A stretch of DNA of 46,086 nt, from assembly GCA_037178625.1 (NCBI GenBank), contig JAWZXG010000061.1, forward strand, positions 1-46,086. The letters are read 5' to 3'. Under the pieces are notes generated by a model. It saw nothing but the letters and a program-made list of their open reading frames with translations. It was not told the origin of the DNA and made no database searches. The stretch is from Skeletonema tropicum. Its lineage: Eukaryota > Bacillariophyta > Thalassiosirophyceae > Thalassiosirales > Thalassiosiraceae. Shown piece by piece: positions 1 through 13,200 of this stretch. The stretch's first letter is position 1; every line of letters begins with the position of its first letter. Made by a program: the position numbers and the translations under genes.

Positions 1-360
1 ACCCTAACCCTAACCCTAACCCTAACCCTAACCCTAACCCTAACCCTAACCCTAACCCTAACCCTAACCCTAACCCTAACCCTAACCCTAACCCTAACCC
101 TAACCCTAACCCTAACCCTAACCCTAACCCTAACCCTAACCCTAACCCTAACCCTAACCCTAACCCTAACCCTAACCCTAACCCTAACCCTAACCCTAAC
201 CCTAACCCTAACCCTAACCCTAACCCTAACCCTAACCCTAACCCTAACCCTAACCCTAACCCTAACCCTAACCCTAACCCTAACCCTAACCCTAACCCTA
301 ACCCTAACCCTAACCCTAACCCTAACCCTAACCCTAACCCTAACCCTAACCCTAACCCTA
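1..360. repeat. Telomere, (CCCTAA)60
   Basis: Sixty uninterrupted perfect hexamers with no variant units. The C-rich strand reads left to right, so the complementary TTAGGG strand has its 3' end at position 1, which is the orientation of a left chromosome end. The tract changes directly into satellite at 361 without degenerate telomere units. The TTAGGG type is shared by diatoms, animals and many fungi, so it does not fix the lineage. Confidence 0.97.
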
Positions 361-3300
361 TCTAGCACTGGGCATCAATATCCCCAGATATCCAGCACTG
401 GGCATAGATATCCCCAGATATCTAGCTCTGGGCATCGATATCCAATGAGATATCTAGCACTGGGCATCGATATCACCATATATCTAGCACTGGGCATCGA
501 TATCCAGCACTGGGCATCGATATCCAGTGAGATATCTAGCTCTGGGCATCAATATCCAATGAGATATCTAGCACTGGGCATCGATATCACCATATATCTA
601 GCACTGGGCATCGATATCCATTGAGATATCTAGCACAGAGCATCGATATCACCATATATCTAGCACTGGGCATCGATATCCAGCACTGGGCATCGATATC
701 CAGTGAGATATCTAGCTCTGGGCATCAATATCCAATGAGATATCTAGCACTGGGCATCGATATCACCATATATCTAGCACTGGGCATCGATATCCATTGA
801 GATATCTAGCACAGGGCATCGATATCCAGTGAGATATCTAGCACTGGGCATTGATATGCCCAGATATCCAGCACTGTGCATCGATATCCCCAGATAGCCA
901 GCACTGGGCATCAATATCGCCAGATATCTAGCTCTGGGCATCGATATCCAGTGAGATATCTAGGACTGGACATCAATATCGCCTGATATCTAGCACTGGG
1001 CATCGATATCCTGTGAGATATCTAGCACTGGGCATCGATATCGCAAGATTTCTAGCACTGGGCATCGGCATCAATATCCAGTGAGATATCTAGCACTGGG
1101 CATCGATATCCAGTGAGAGGATATCTAACACTGGGCATCGATGTCACCAGATATCTAGCACTGGGCATCAATATCCCCAGATATCCAGCACTGGGCATAG
1201 ATATCCCCAGATATCTAGCTCTGGGCATCGATATCCAATGAGATATCTAGCACTGGGCATCGATATCACCATATATCTAGCACTGGGCATCGATATCCAG
1301 CACTGGGCACCAATATCCAGTGAGATATCTAGCTCTGGGCATCAATATCCAATGAGATATCTAGCACTGGGCATCGATATCACCATATATCTAGCACTGG
1401 GCATCGATATCCATTGAGATATCTAGCACAGGGCATCGATATCCAGTGAGATATCTAGCACTGGGCATTGATATGCCCAGATATCCAGCACTGTGCATCG
1501 ATATCCCCAGATAGCCAGCACTGGGCATCAATATCGCCAGATATCTAGCTCTGGGCATCGATATCAAGTGAGATATCTAGGACTGGACATCGATATCGCC
1601 TGATATCTAGCACTGGGCATCGATATCCTGTGAGATATCTAGCACTGGGCATCGATATCGCAAGATTTCTAGCACTGGGCATCGGCATCAATATCCAGTG
1701 AGATATCTAGCACTGGGCATCGATATCCAGTGAGAGGATATCTAACACTGGGCATTGATGTCACCAGATATCTAGCACTGGGCATCAATATCCCCAGATA
1801 TCCAGCACTGGGCATAGATATCCCCACATATCTAGCTCTGGGCATCGATATCACCATATATCTAGCACTGGGCATCAATATCACCATATATCTAGCACTG
1901 GGCATCGATATCCAGCACTGGGCATCGATATCCAGTGAGATATCTAGCTCTGGGCATCAATATATCCAATGAGATATCTAGCACTGGGCATCGATATCAC
2001 CATATATCTAGCACTGGGCATCGATATCCATTGAGATATCTAGCACAGGGCATCGATATCCAGTGAGATATCTAGAACTGGGCATTGATATGCCCAGATA
2101 TCCAGCACTGTGCATCGATATCCCCAGATAGCCAGCACTGGGCATCAATATCGCCAGATATCCAGCACTGGGCATCAATATCCAGTGAGATATCTAGGAC
2201 TGTACATCGATATCGCCTGATATCTAGCACTGGGCATTGATATCCTGTGAGATATCTAGCACTGGGCATCGATATCGCAAGATTTCTAGCACTGGACATC
2301 GATATCCAGTGAGATATCTAGCACTGGGCATCGATATCCAGTGAGAGGATATCTAACACTGGGCATCGATGTCACCAGATATCTAGCACTGGGCATCAAT
2401 ATCCCCAGATATCCAGCACTGGGCATCGATATCCCCAGATATCTAGCTCTGGGCATCGATATCCAATGAGATATCTAGCACTGGGCATCGATATCACCAT
2501 ATATCTAGCACTGGGCATCGATATCCAGCACTGGGCATCGATATCCAGTGAGATATCTAGCTCTGGACATCAATATTCAATGAGATATCTAGCACTGGGC
2601 ATCGATATCACCATATATCTAGCACTGGGCATCGATATCCATTGAGATATCTAGCACAGGGCATCGATATCCAGTGAGATATCTAGCACTGGGCATTGAT
2701 ATGCCCAGATATCCAGCACTGTGCATCGATATCCCCAGATAGCCAGCACTGGGCATCAATATCGCCAGATATCTAGCTCTGGGCATCGATATCCAGTGAG
2801 ATATCTAGGACTGGACATCGATATCGCCTGATATCTAGCACTGGGCATCGATATCCTGTGAGATATCTAGCACTGGGCATCGATATTGCAAGATTTCTAG
2901 CACTGGGCATCGGCATCAATATCCAGTGAGATATCTAGCACTGGGCATCGATATCCAGTGAGAGGATATCTAACACTGGGCATCGATGTCACCAGATATC
3001 TAGCACTGGGCATCAATATCCCCAGATATCCAGCACTGGGCATAGATATCCCCAGATATCTAGCTCTGGGCATCGATATCCAATGAGATATCTAGCACTG
3101 GGCATAGATATCACCGTATATCTAGCACTGGGCATCGATATCCAGCACTGGGCATCGATATCCAGTGAGATATCTAGCTCTGGGCATCAATATCCAATGA
3201 GATATCTAGCACTGGGCATCGATATCACCATATATCTAGCACTGGGCATCGATATCCATTGAGATATCTAGCACAGGGAATCGATATCCAGTGAGATATC

Positions 3301-6300
3301 TAGCACTGGGCATTGATATGCCCAGATATCCAGCACTGTGCATCGATATCCCCAGATAGCCAGCACTGGGCATCAATATCGCCAGATATCTAGCTCTGGG
3401 CATCGATATCCAGTGAGATATCTAGGACTGGACATCGATATCGCCTGATATCTAGCACTGGGCATCGATATCCTGTGAGATATCTAGCACTGGGCATCGA
3501 TATTGCAAGATTTCTAGCACTGGACATCGGCATCAATATCCAGTGAGATATCTAGCACTGGGCATCGATATCCAGTGAGAGGATATCTAACACTGGGCAT
3601 CGATGTCACCAGATATCTAGCTCTGGGCATCAATATCCCCAGATATCCAGCACTGGGCATAGATATCCCCAGATATCTAGCTCTGGGCATCGATATCCAA
3701 TGAGATATCTAGCACTGGGCATCGATATCACCATATATCTAGCACTGGGCATCGATATCCAGCACTGGGCATCGATATCCAGTGAGATATCTAGCTCTGG
3801 GCATCAATATCCAATGAGATATCTAGCACTGGGCATCGATATCACCATATATCTAGCACTGGGCATCGATATCCATTGAGATATCTAGCACAGGGCATCG
3901 ATATCCAGTGAGATATCTAGCACTGGGCATTGATATGCCCAGATATCCAGCACTGTGCATCGATATCCCCAGATAGCCAGCACTGGGCATCAATATCGCC
4001 AGATATCTAGCTCTGGGCATCGATATCCAGTGAGATATCTAGGACTGGACATCGATATCGCCTGATATCTAGCACTGGGCATCGATATCCTGTGAGATAT
4101 CTAGCACTGGGCATCGATATCGCAAGATTTCTAGCACTGGGCATCGGCATCAATATCCAGTGAGATATCTAGCACTGGGCATCGATATCCAGTGAGAGGA
4201 TATCTAACACTGGGCATCGATGTCACCAGATATCTAGCACTGGGCATCAATATCCCCAGATATCCAGCACTGGGCATAGATATCCCCAGATATCTAGCTC
4301 TGGGCATCGATATCCAATGAGATATCTAGCACTGGGCATCGATATCACCATATATCTAGCACTGGGCATCGATATCCAGCACTGGGCATCGATATCCAGT
4401 GAGATATCTAGCTCTGGGCATCGATATCCAATGAGATATCTAGCACTGGGCATCGATATCACCATATATCTAGCACTGGGCATCGATATCCAGTGAGATA
4501 TCTAGCACAGGGCATCGATATGCCCAGATATCCAGCACTGGGCATTGATATGCCCAGAAATCCAGCACTGTGCATCGATATCGCCAGATATCTAGCTCTC
4601 GGCATTGATATCCAGTGAGATATCTAGGACTGGACATCGATATCGCCTGATATCTAGCACTGGGCATCGATATCCTGTGAGATATCTAGCACTGGGCATC
4701 GATATCGCAAGATTTCTAGCACTGGGCATCGATATCCAGTGAGATATCTAGCACTGGGCATCGATATCACCATATATCTAGCACTGGGCATCGATATCCA
4801 GCACTGGGCATCGATATCCAGTGAGATATCTAGCTCTGGGCATCAATATCCAATGAGATATCTAGCACTGGGCATCGATATCACCATATATCTAGCACTG
4901 GGCATCGATATCCATTGAGATATCTAGCACAGGGCATCGATATCCAGTGAGATATCTAGCACTGGGCATTGATATGCCCAGATATCCAGCACTGTGCATC
5001 GATATCCCCAGATAGCCAGCACTGGGCATCAATATCGCCAGATATCTAGCTCTGGGCATCGATATCCAGTGAGATATCTAGGACTGGACATCAATATCGC
5101 CTGATATCTAGCACTGGGCATCGATATCCTGTGAGATATCTAGCACTGGGCATCGATATCGCAAGATTTCTAGCACTGGGCATCGATATCCAGTGAGATA
5201 TCTAGCACTGGGCATCGATATCCAGTGAGAGGATATCTAACACTGGGCATTGATGTCACCAGATATCTAGCACTGGGCATCAATATCCCCAGATATCCAG
5301 CACTGGGCATAGATATCCCCAGATATCTAGCTCTGGGCATCGATATCCAATGAGATATCTAGCACTGGGCATCAATATCACCATATATCTAGCACTGGGC
5401 ATCGATATCCAGCACTGGGCATCTATATCCAGTGAGATATCTAGCTCTGGGCATCAATATCCAATGAGATATCTAGCACTGGGCATCGATATCACCATAT
5501 ATCTAGCACTGGGCATCGATATCCATTGAGATATCTAGCACAGGGCATCGATATCCAGTGAGATATCTAGCACTGGGCATTGATATGCCCAGATATCCAG
5601 CACTGTGCATCGATATCCCCAGATAGCCAGCACTGGGCATCAATATCGCCAGATATCTAGCTCTGGGCATCGATATCCAGTGAGATATCTAGGACTGGAC
5701 ATCGATATCGCCTGATATCTAGCACTGGGCATCGATATCCTGTGAGATATCTAGCACTGGGCATCGATATCGCAAGATTTCTAGCACTGGGCATCGGCAT
5801 CAATATCCAGTGAGATATTTAGCACTGGGCATCAATATCCAGTGAGAGGATATCTAACACTGGGCATCGATGTCACCAGATATCTAGCCCTGGGCATCAA
5901 TATCCCCAGATATCCAGAACTGGGCATAGATATCCCCAGATATCTAGCTCTGGGCATCGATATCCAATGAGATATCTAGCACTGGGCATCGATATCACCA
6001 TATATCTAGCACTGGGCATCGATATCCAGCACTGGGCATCGATATCCAGTGAGATATCTAGCTCTGGGCATCAATATCCAATGAGATATCTAGCACTGGG
6101 CATCGATATCACCATATATCTAGCACTGGGCATCGATATCCATTGAGATATCTAGCACTGGGCATTGATATGCCCAGATATCCAACACTGTCGTGCATCG
6201 ATATCCCCAGATAGCCAGCACTGGGCATCAATATCGCCAGATAACTAGCTCTGGGCATCGATATCCAGTGAGATATCTAGGACTGGACATCGATATCGCC

Positions 6301-6510
6301 TGATATCTGGCACTGGGCATCGATATCCTGTGATATATCTAGCACTGGGCATCGATATCGCAAGATTTCTAGCACTGGGCATCGATATCCAGTGAGAGGA
6401 TATCTAACACTGGGCATCGATGTCACCAGATATCTAGCACTGGGCATCAATATCCCCAGATATCCAGCACTGGGCATAGATATCCCCAGATATCTAGCTC
6501 TGGGCACCGA
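361..6510 (+). repeat. Subtelomeric satellite array A, 617-bp higher-order repeat
   Basis: The monomer has a 26-bp core made of GATATC, then TAGCACTGGGCATC, then GATATC, with small variants (CTCTGGG, CATCAAT, CATAGAT). It is followed by a short linker such as CAGTGA, CACCATA, CCCCA, CTGTGA or GCCTGA. Linkers recur in a fixed order, giving a higher-order repeat. The marker AGAGGATATCTAACAC recurs near 1117, 1734, 2345, 2962, 3579, 4196, 5229, 5846 and 6396, so the usual period is 617 bp, with one longer unit (about 1033) and one shorter (about 550). The array abuts the telomere. No gene is seen in it; open frames here are periodic by-products. Confidence 0.95.
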
Positions 6511-6564
6511 AGCAGGTCCCTTTTAGTATCGTTGATATCTAATCTGATTAACTTTGTATTTATT
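6511..6564. other. Spacer at satellite inversion point
   Basis: About 54 bp of AT-rich sequence unrelated to the satellite core, apart from one GATATCTAATC-like stretch. To its left the satellite reads TAGCACTGGGCATC; to its right it reads as the reverse complement. The higher-order phase on the two sides does not mirror, so this is a head-to-head junction of two arrays rather than a simple foldback. Confidence 0.8.
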
Positions 6565-7066
6565 TATCTCACTGGATATCGATGCCCAGAGCTAGATATC
6601 TGGCGATATTGATGCCCAGTGCTGGCTATCTGGGGATATCGATGCACAGTGCTGGATATCTGGGCATATCAATGCCCAGTGCTAGATATCTCACTGGATA
6701 TCGATGCCCTGTGCTAGATATCTCAATGGATATCGATGCCCAGTGCTAGATATATGGTGATATCGATGCCCAGTGCTAGATATCTCATTGGATATTGATG
6801 CCCAGAGCTAGATATCTCACTGGATATCGATGCCCAGTGCTGGATATCGATGCCCAGTGCTAGATATATGGTGATATCGATGCCCAGTGCTAGATATCTC
6901 ATTGGATATCGATGCCCAGAGCTAGATATCTGGGGATATCTATGCCCAGTGCTGGATATCTGGGGATATTGATGCCCTGTGCTAGATATCTGGTGACATC
7001 GATGCCCAGTGTTAGATATCCTCTCACTGGATATCGATGCCCAGTGCTAGATATCTCACTGGATAT
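6565..7066 (-). repeat. Satellite array B, first block (inverted orientation)
   Basis: Same monomer family as array A but on the opposite strand (core reads GATATC, GATGCCCAGTGCTA, GATATC). The block ends at CTGGATAT (7059-7066), which is repeated at 7300-7307 on the far side of the poly-T-headed insert. Confidence 0.93.
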
Positions 7067-7140
7067 TTTTTTTTTTTTTTTTTAAGATAAATAAGTGATT
7101 AGTTTAGGATGGTATTCAGGAGCTGTTTACTGGGCAAGCT

Positions 7141-7151
7141 GGATCTGAACT
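7141..7151 (-). promoter_or_regulatory. Putative pol III box B in SINE-like insert
   Basis: AGTTCAGATCC on the minus strand matches GWTCRANNC with one mismatch and lies in the loop of a 7-bp perfect hairpin (GGGCAAG/CTTGCCC). Confidence 0.35.
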
Positions 7152-7224
7152 TGCCCATTTTAGGTAATAAGAGGAGTGCAGTCTAGGTATCTCTAGTTCA
7201 GTGGCAAGTCCGCACTCCTCTTGT

Positions 7225-7235
7225 CACCTGTGCTA
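7225..7235 (-). promoter_or_regulatory. Putative pol III box A in SINE-like insert
   Basis: TAGCACAGGTG on the minus strand matches TRGYNNARNNG at every defined position. It also lies in a 5-bp stem with a 7-nt loop (TCACC/GGTGA), like a tRNA arm. TAGCACAG also occurs in the satellite, so chance is possible. Confidence 0.4.
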
Positions 7236-7299
7236 GGTGATGGTATGTTCCTCCTCCCTCCTACTCTCAACTGCCTCTCGACTATTGAGAGTGAGAGTC

Positions 7300-10200
7300 C
7301 TGGATATCGATGCCCAGTGCTAGATATCTCACTGGATATTGATGCCGATGTCCAGTGCTAGAAATCTTGCGATATCGATGCCCAGTGCTAGATATCTCAC
7401 AGGATATCGATGCCCAGTGCTAGATATCAGGCGATATCGATGTCCAGTCCTAGATATCTCACTGGATATCGATGCCCAGAGCTAGATATCTGGCAATATT
7501 GATGCCCAGTGCTTGCTATCTGGGGATATCGATGCACAGTGCTGGATATCTGGGCATATCAATACCCAGTGCTAGATATCTCACTGGATATCGATGCCCT
7601 GTGCTAGATATCTCAATGGATATCGATGCCCAGTGCTAGATATATGGTGATATCGATGCCCAGTGCTAGATATCTCATTGGATATTGATGCCCAGAGCTA
7701 GATATCTCACTGGATATCGATGCCCAGTGCTGGATATCGATGCCCAGTGCTAGATATATGGTGATATCGATGCCCAGTGCTAGATATCTCATTGGATATC
7801 GATGCCCAGAGCTAGATATCTGGGGATATCTATGCCCAGTGCTGGATATCTGGGGATATTGATGCCCAGTGCTAGATATCTGGTGACATCGATGCCCAGT
7901 GTTAGATATCCTCTCACTGGATATCGATGCCCAGTGCTAGATATCTCACTGGATATCGATGCCCAGTGCTAGAAATCTTGCGATATTGATGCCCAGTGCT
8001 AGATATCTCACAGGATATCGATGCCCAGTGCTAGATATCAGGCGATATCGATGTCCAGTCCTAGATATCTCACTGGATATCGATGCCCAGAGCTAGATAT
8101 CTGGCGATATTGATGCCCAGTGCTGGCTATCTGGGGATATCGATGCACAGTGCTGGATATCTGGGCATATCAATGCCCAGTGCTAGATATCTCACTGGAT
8201 ATCGATGCCCTGTGCTAGATATCTCAATGGATATCGATGCCCAGTGCTAGATATATGGTGATATCGATGCCCAGTGCTAGATATCTCATTGGATATTGAT
8301 GCCCAGAGCTAGATATCTCACTGGATATCGATGCCCAGTGCTGGATATCGATGCCCAGTGCTAGATATATGGTGATATCGATGCCCAGTGCTAGATATCT
8401 CATTGGATATCGATGCCCAGAGCTAGATATCTGGGGATATCTATGCCCAGTGCTGGATATCTGGGGATATTGATGCCCAGTGCTAGATATCTGGTGACAT
8501 CGATGCCCAGTGTTAGATATCCTCTCACTGGATATCGATGCCCAGTGCTAGATATCTCACTGGATATCGATGCCCAGTGCTAGAAATCTTGCGATATTGA
8601 TGCCCAGTGCTAGATATCTCACAGGATATCGATGCCCAGTGCTAGATATCAGGCGATATCGATGTCCAGTCCTAGATATCTCACTGGATATCGATGCCCA
8701 GAGCTAGATATCTGGCGATATTGATGCCCAGTGCTGGCTATCTGGGGATATCGATGCACAGTGCTGGATATCTGGTCATATCAATGCCCAGTGCTAGATA
8801 TCTCACTGGATATCGATGCCCTGTGCTAGATATCTCAATGGATATTGATGCCCAGTGCTAGATATATGGTGATATCGATGCCCAGTGCTAGATATCTCAT
8901 TGGATATTGATGCCCAGAGCTAGATATCTCACTGGATATCGATGCCCAGTGCTGGATATCGATGCCCAGTGCTAGATATATGGTGATATCGATGCCCAGT
9001 GCTAGATATCTCATTGGATATCGATGCCCAGAGCTAGATATCTGGGGATATCTATGCCCAGTGCTGGATATCTGGGGATATTGATGCCCAGTGCTAGATA
9101 TCTGGTGACATCGATGCCCAGTGTTAGATATCCTCTCACTGGATATCGATGCCCAGTGCTAGATATCTCACCGAATATTGATGCCGATGTCCAGTGCGAG
9201 AAATCTTGCGATATTGATGCCCAGTGCTAGATATCTCAAAGGATACCGATGCCCAGTGCTAGATATCAGGCGATATCGATGTCCAGTCCTAGATATCTCA
9301 CTGGATATCGATGCCCAGAGCTAGATATCTGGCGATATTGATGCCCAGTGCTGGCTATCTGGGGATATCGATGCACAGTGCTGGATATCTGGGCATATCA
9401 ATGCCCAGTGCTAGATATCTCACTGGATATCGATGCCCTGTGCAAGAAATCTTGCGATATCGATGCCCAGTGCTAGATATCTCACAGGATATCGATGCAC
9501 AGTGCTAGATATCAGGCGCTATCGATGTCTAGTCCTAGATATCTCACTGGATATCGATGCCCAGAGCTAGATATCTGGCGATGTTGATGCCCAGTGCTGG
9601 ATATCTGGGGATATCGATGCACAGTGCTGGATATCTGGGCATATCAATGCCCAGTGCTAGATATCTCACTGGATATCGATGCCCTGTGCAAGATATCTCA
9701 CAGGATATCGATGCCCAGTGCTAGATATATGGTGATATCGATGCCCAGTGCTAGATATCTCACTGGATATTGATGCCCAGAGCTAGATATCTCACTGGAT
9801 ATCGATGCCCAGTGCTAGATATATGGTAATATCGATGCCCAGTGCTAGATATCTCATTGGATATCGATGCCCAGAGCTAGATATCTGGGGATATCTATGC
9901 CCAGTGCTGGATATCTGGGGATATTGATGCCCAGTGCTAGATATCTGGTGACATCGATGCCCAGTGTTAGATATCCTCTCACTGGATATCGATGCCCAGT
10001 GCTAGATATCTCACTGAATATTGATGCCGATGTCCAGTGCTAGAAATCTTGCGATATTGATGCCCAGTGCTAGATATCTCACAGGATATCGATGCCCAGT
10101 GCTAGATATCAGGCGATATCAATGTCCAGTCCTAGATATCTCACTGGATATCGATGCCCAGAGCTAGATATCTGGCGATATTGATGCCCAGTGCTGGCTT

Positions 10201-13200
10201 TCTGGGGATATCGATGCACAGTGCTAGATATCTCACAGGATATCAATGCCCAGTGCTAGATATCTCACTGGATATCGATGCCCTGTGCTAGATATCTCAA
10301 TGGATATCGATGCCCAGTGCTAGATATATGGTGATATCGATGCCCAGTGCTAGATATCTCATTGGATATTGATGCCCAGAGCTAGATATCTCACTGGATA
10401 TCGATGCCCAGTGCTAGATATATGGTGATATCGATGCCCAGTGCTAGATATCTCATTGGATATCGATGCCCAGAGCTAGATATCTGCGGATATCTATGCC
10501 CAGTGCTGGATATCTGGGGATATTGATGCCCAGTGCTAGATATCTGGTGACATCGATGCCCAGTGTTAGATATCCTCTCACTGGATATCGATGCCCAGTG
10601 CTAGATATCTCACTGGATATCGATGCCCAGTGCTAGAAATCTTGCGATATTGATGCCCAGTGCTAGATATCTCACAGGATATCGATGCCCAGTGCTAGAT
10701 ATCAGGCGATATCGATGTCCAGTCCTAGATATCTCACTGGATATCGATGCCCAGAGCTAGATATCTGGCGATATTGATGCCCAGTGCTGGCTATCTGGGG
10801 ATATCGATGCACAGTGCTGGATATCTGGGCATATCAATGCCCAGAGCTAGATATCTCACTGGATATCGATGCCCTGTGCTAGATATCTCAATGGATATCG
10901 ATGCCCAGTGCTAGATATATGGTGATATCGATGCCCAGTGCTAGATATCTCATTGGATATTGATGCCCAGAGCTAGATATCTCACTGGATATCGATGCCC
11001 AGTGCTGGATATCGATGCCCAGTGCTAGATATATGGTGATATCGATGCCCAGTGCTAGATATCTCATTGGATATCGATGCCCAGAGCTAGATATCTGGGG
11101 ATATCTATGCCCAGTGCTGGATATCTGGGGATATTGATGCCCAGTGCTAGATATCTGGTGACATCGATGCCCAGTGTTAGATATCCTCTCACTGGATGTC
11201 GATGCCCAGTGCTAGATATCTCACTGGATATTGATGCCGATGCCCAGTGCTAGAAATCTTGCGATATCGATGCCCAGTGCTAGATATCTCACAGGATATC
11301 GATGCCCAGTGCTAGATATCAGGCGATATCGATGTCCAGTCCTAGATATCTCACTGGATATCGATGCCCAGAGCTAGATATCTGGCGGTATTGATGCCCA
11401 GTGCTGGCTATCTGGGGATATCGATGCACAGTGCTGGATATCTGGGCATGTCAATGCCCAGTGCTAGATATCTCACTGGATATCGATGCCCTGTGCTAGA
11501 TATCTCAATGGATATCGATGCCCAGTGCTAGATATATGGTGATATCGATGCCCAGTGCTAGATATCTCATTGGATATTGATGCCCAGAGCTAGATATCTC
11601 ACTGGATATCGATGCCCAGTGCTGGATATTGATGCCCAGTGCTAGATATCTCATTGGATATCGATGCCCAGAGCTAGATATCTGGGGATATCTATGCCCA
11701 GTGCTGGATATCTGGGGATATTGATGCCCAGTGCTAGATATCTGGTGACATCGATGCCCAGTGTTAGATTTCCTCTCACTGGATATCGATGCCCAGTGCT
11801 AGATATCTCACTGGATATCGATGCCCAGTGCTAGAAATCTTGCGATATCGATGCCCAGTGCTAGATATCTCACAGGATATCGATGCCCAGTGCTAGATAT
11901 CAGGCGATATCGATGTCCAGTCCTAGATATCTCACTGGATATCGATGCCCAGAGCTAGATATCTGGCGATATTGATGCCCAGTGCTGGCTATCTGGGGAT
12001 ATCGATGCACAGTGCTGGATATCTGGGCATATCAATGCCCAGTGCTAGATATCTCACTGGATATCGATGCCCTGTGCTAGATATCTCAATGGATATCGAT
12101 GCCCAGTGCTAGATATCTCATTGGATATTGATGCCCAGAGCTAGATATCTCACTGGATATCGATGCCCAGTGCTGGATATCGATGCCCAGTGCTAGATAT
12201 ATGGTGATATCGATGCCCAGTGCTAGATATCTCATTGGATATCGATGCCCAGAGCTAGATATCTGGGGATATCTATGCCCAGTGCTGGATATCTGGGGAT
12301 ATTGATGATCAGTGCTAGATATCTGGTGACATCGATGCCCAGTGTTAGATATCCTCTCACTGGATATCGATGCCCAGTGCTAGATATCTCACTGGATATT
12401 GATGCCGATGTCCAGTGCTAGAAATCTTGCGATATCGATGCCCAGTGCTAGATATCTCACAGGATATCGATGCCCAGTGCTAGATATCAGGCGATATCGA
12501 TGTCCAGTCCTAGATATCTCACTGGATATCGATGCCCAGAGCTAGATATCTGGCGATATTGATGCCCAGTGCTGGCTATCTGGGGATATCGATGCACAGT
12601 GCTGGATATCTGGGCATATCAATGCCCAGTGCTAGATATCTCACTGGATATCGTTGACCTGTGCTAGATATCTCAATGGATATCGATGCCCAGTGCTAGA
12701 TATATGGTGATATCGATGCCCAGTGCTAGATATCTCATTGGATATTGATGCCCAGAGCTAGATATCTCACTGGATATCGATGCCCAGTGCTGGATATCGA
12801 TGCCCAGTGCTAGATATATGGTGATATCGATGCCCAGTGCTAGATATCTCATTGGATATCGATGCCCAGAGCTAGATATCTGGGGATATCTATGCCCAGT
12901 GCTGGATATCTGGGGATATTGATGCCCAGTGCTAGATATCTGGTGACATCGATGCCCAGTGTTAGATATCCTCTCACTGGATATCGATGCCCAGTGCTAG
13001 ATATCTCACTGGATATTGATGCCGATGCCCAGTGCTAGAAATCTTGCGATATCGATGCCCAGTGCTAGATATCTCACAGGATATCGATGCCCAGTGCTAG
13101 ATATCAGGCGATATCGATGTCCAGTCCTAGATATCTCACTGGATATCGATGCCCAGAGCTAGATATCTGGCGATATTGATGCCCAGTGCTGGCTATCTGG

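Larger units (their letters stand above)
7067..7299 (-). mobile_element. SINE-like retroposon, 233 bp, with A tail and 8-bp target duplication
   Basis: Non-satellite insert. On the minus strand it ends in a run of about 18 A (plus-strand T at 7066-7083) and is flanked by the direct repeat CTGGATAT (7059-7066 and 7300-7307). Removing one copy restores a normal satellite monomer. On the minus strand TAGCACAGGTG (7235-7225) fits the pol III box A consensus TRGYNNARNNG, and AGTTCAGATCC (7151-7141) fits box B with one mismatch. Perfect hairpin arms occur at 7132-7138/7150-7156, 7169-7179/7212-7222 (11 bp) and 7263-7270/7285-7292. No coding capacity. The A tail and target duplication are seen directly; pol III origin is inferred, and the ~75-85 nt box spacing is longer than in a tRNA. 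Confidence 0.7.

Noticed and set aside
361..6510. CRISPR-like appearance: regular short repeats with short variable segments
   Set aside because: Linkers are only 4-6 bp and drawn from a small recurring set, cores vary, and the array abuts a eukaryotic telomere; there are no cas genes.
6555..7095. Shared AGATAAATAA between the inversion spacer (reverse strand) and the SINE-like insert
   Set aside because: Only 10 bp of AT-rich sequence; not enough to suggest a common origin.
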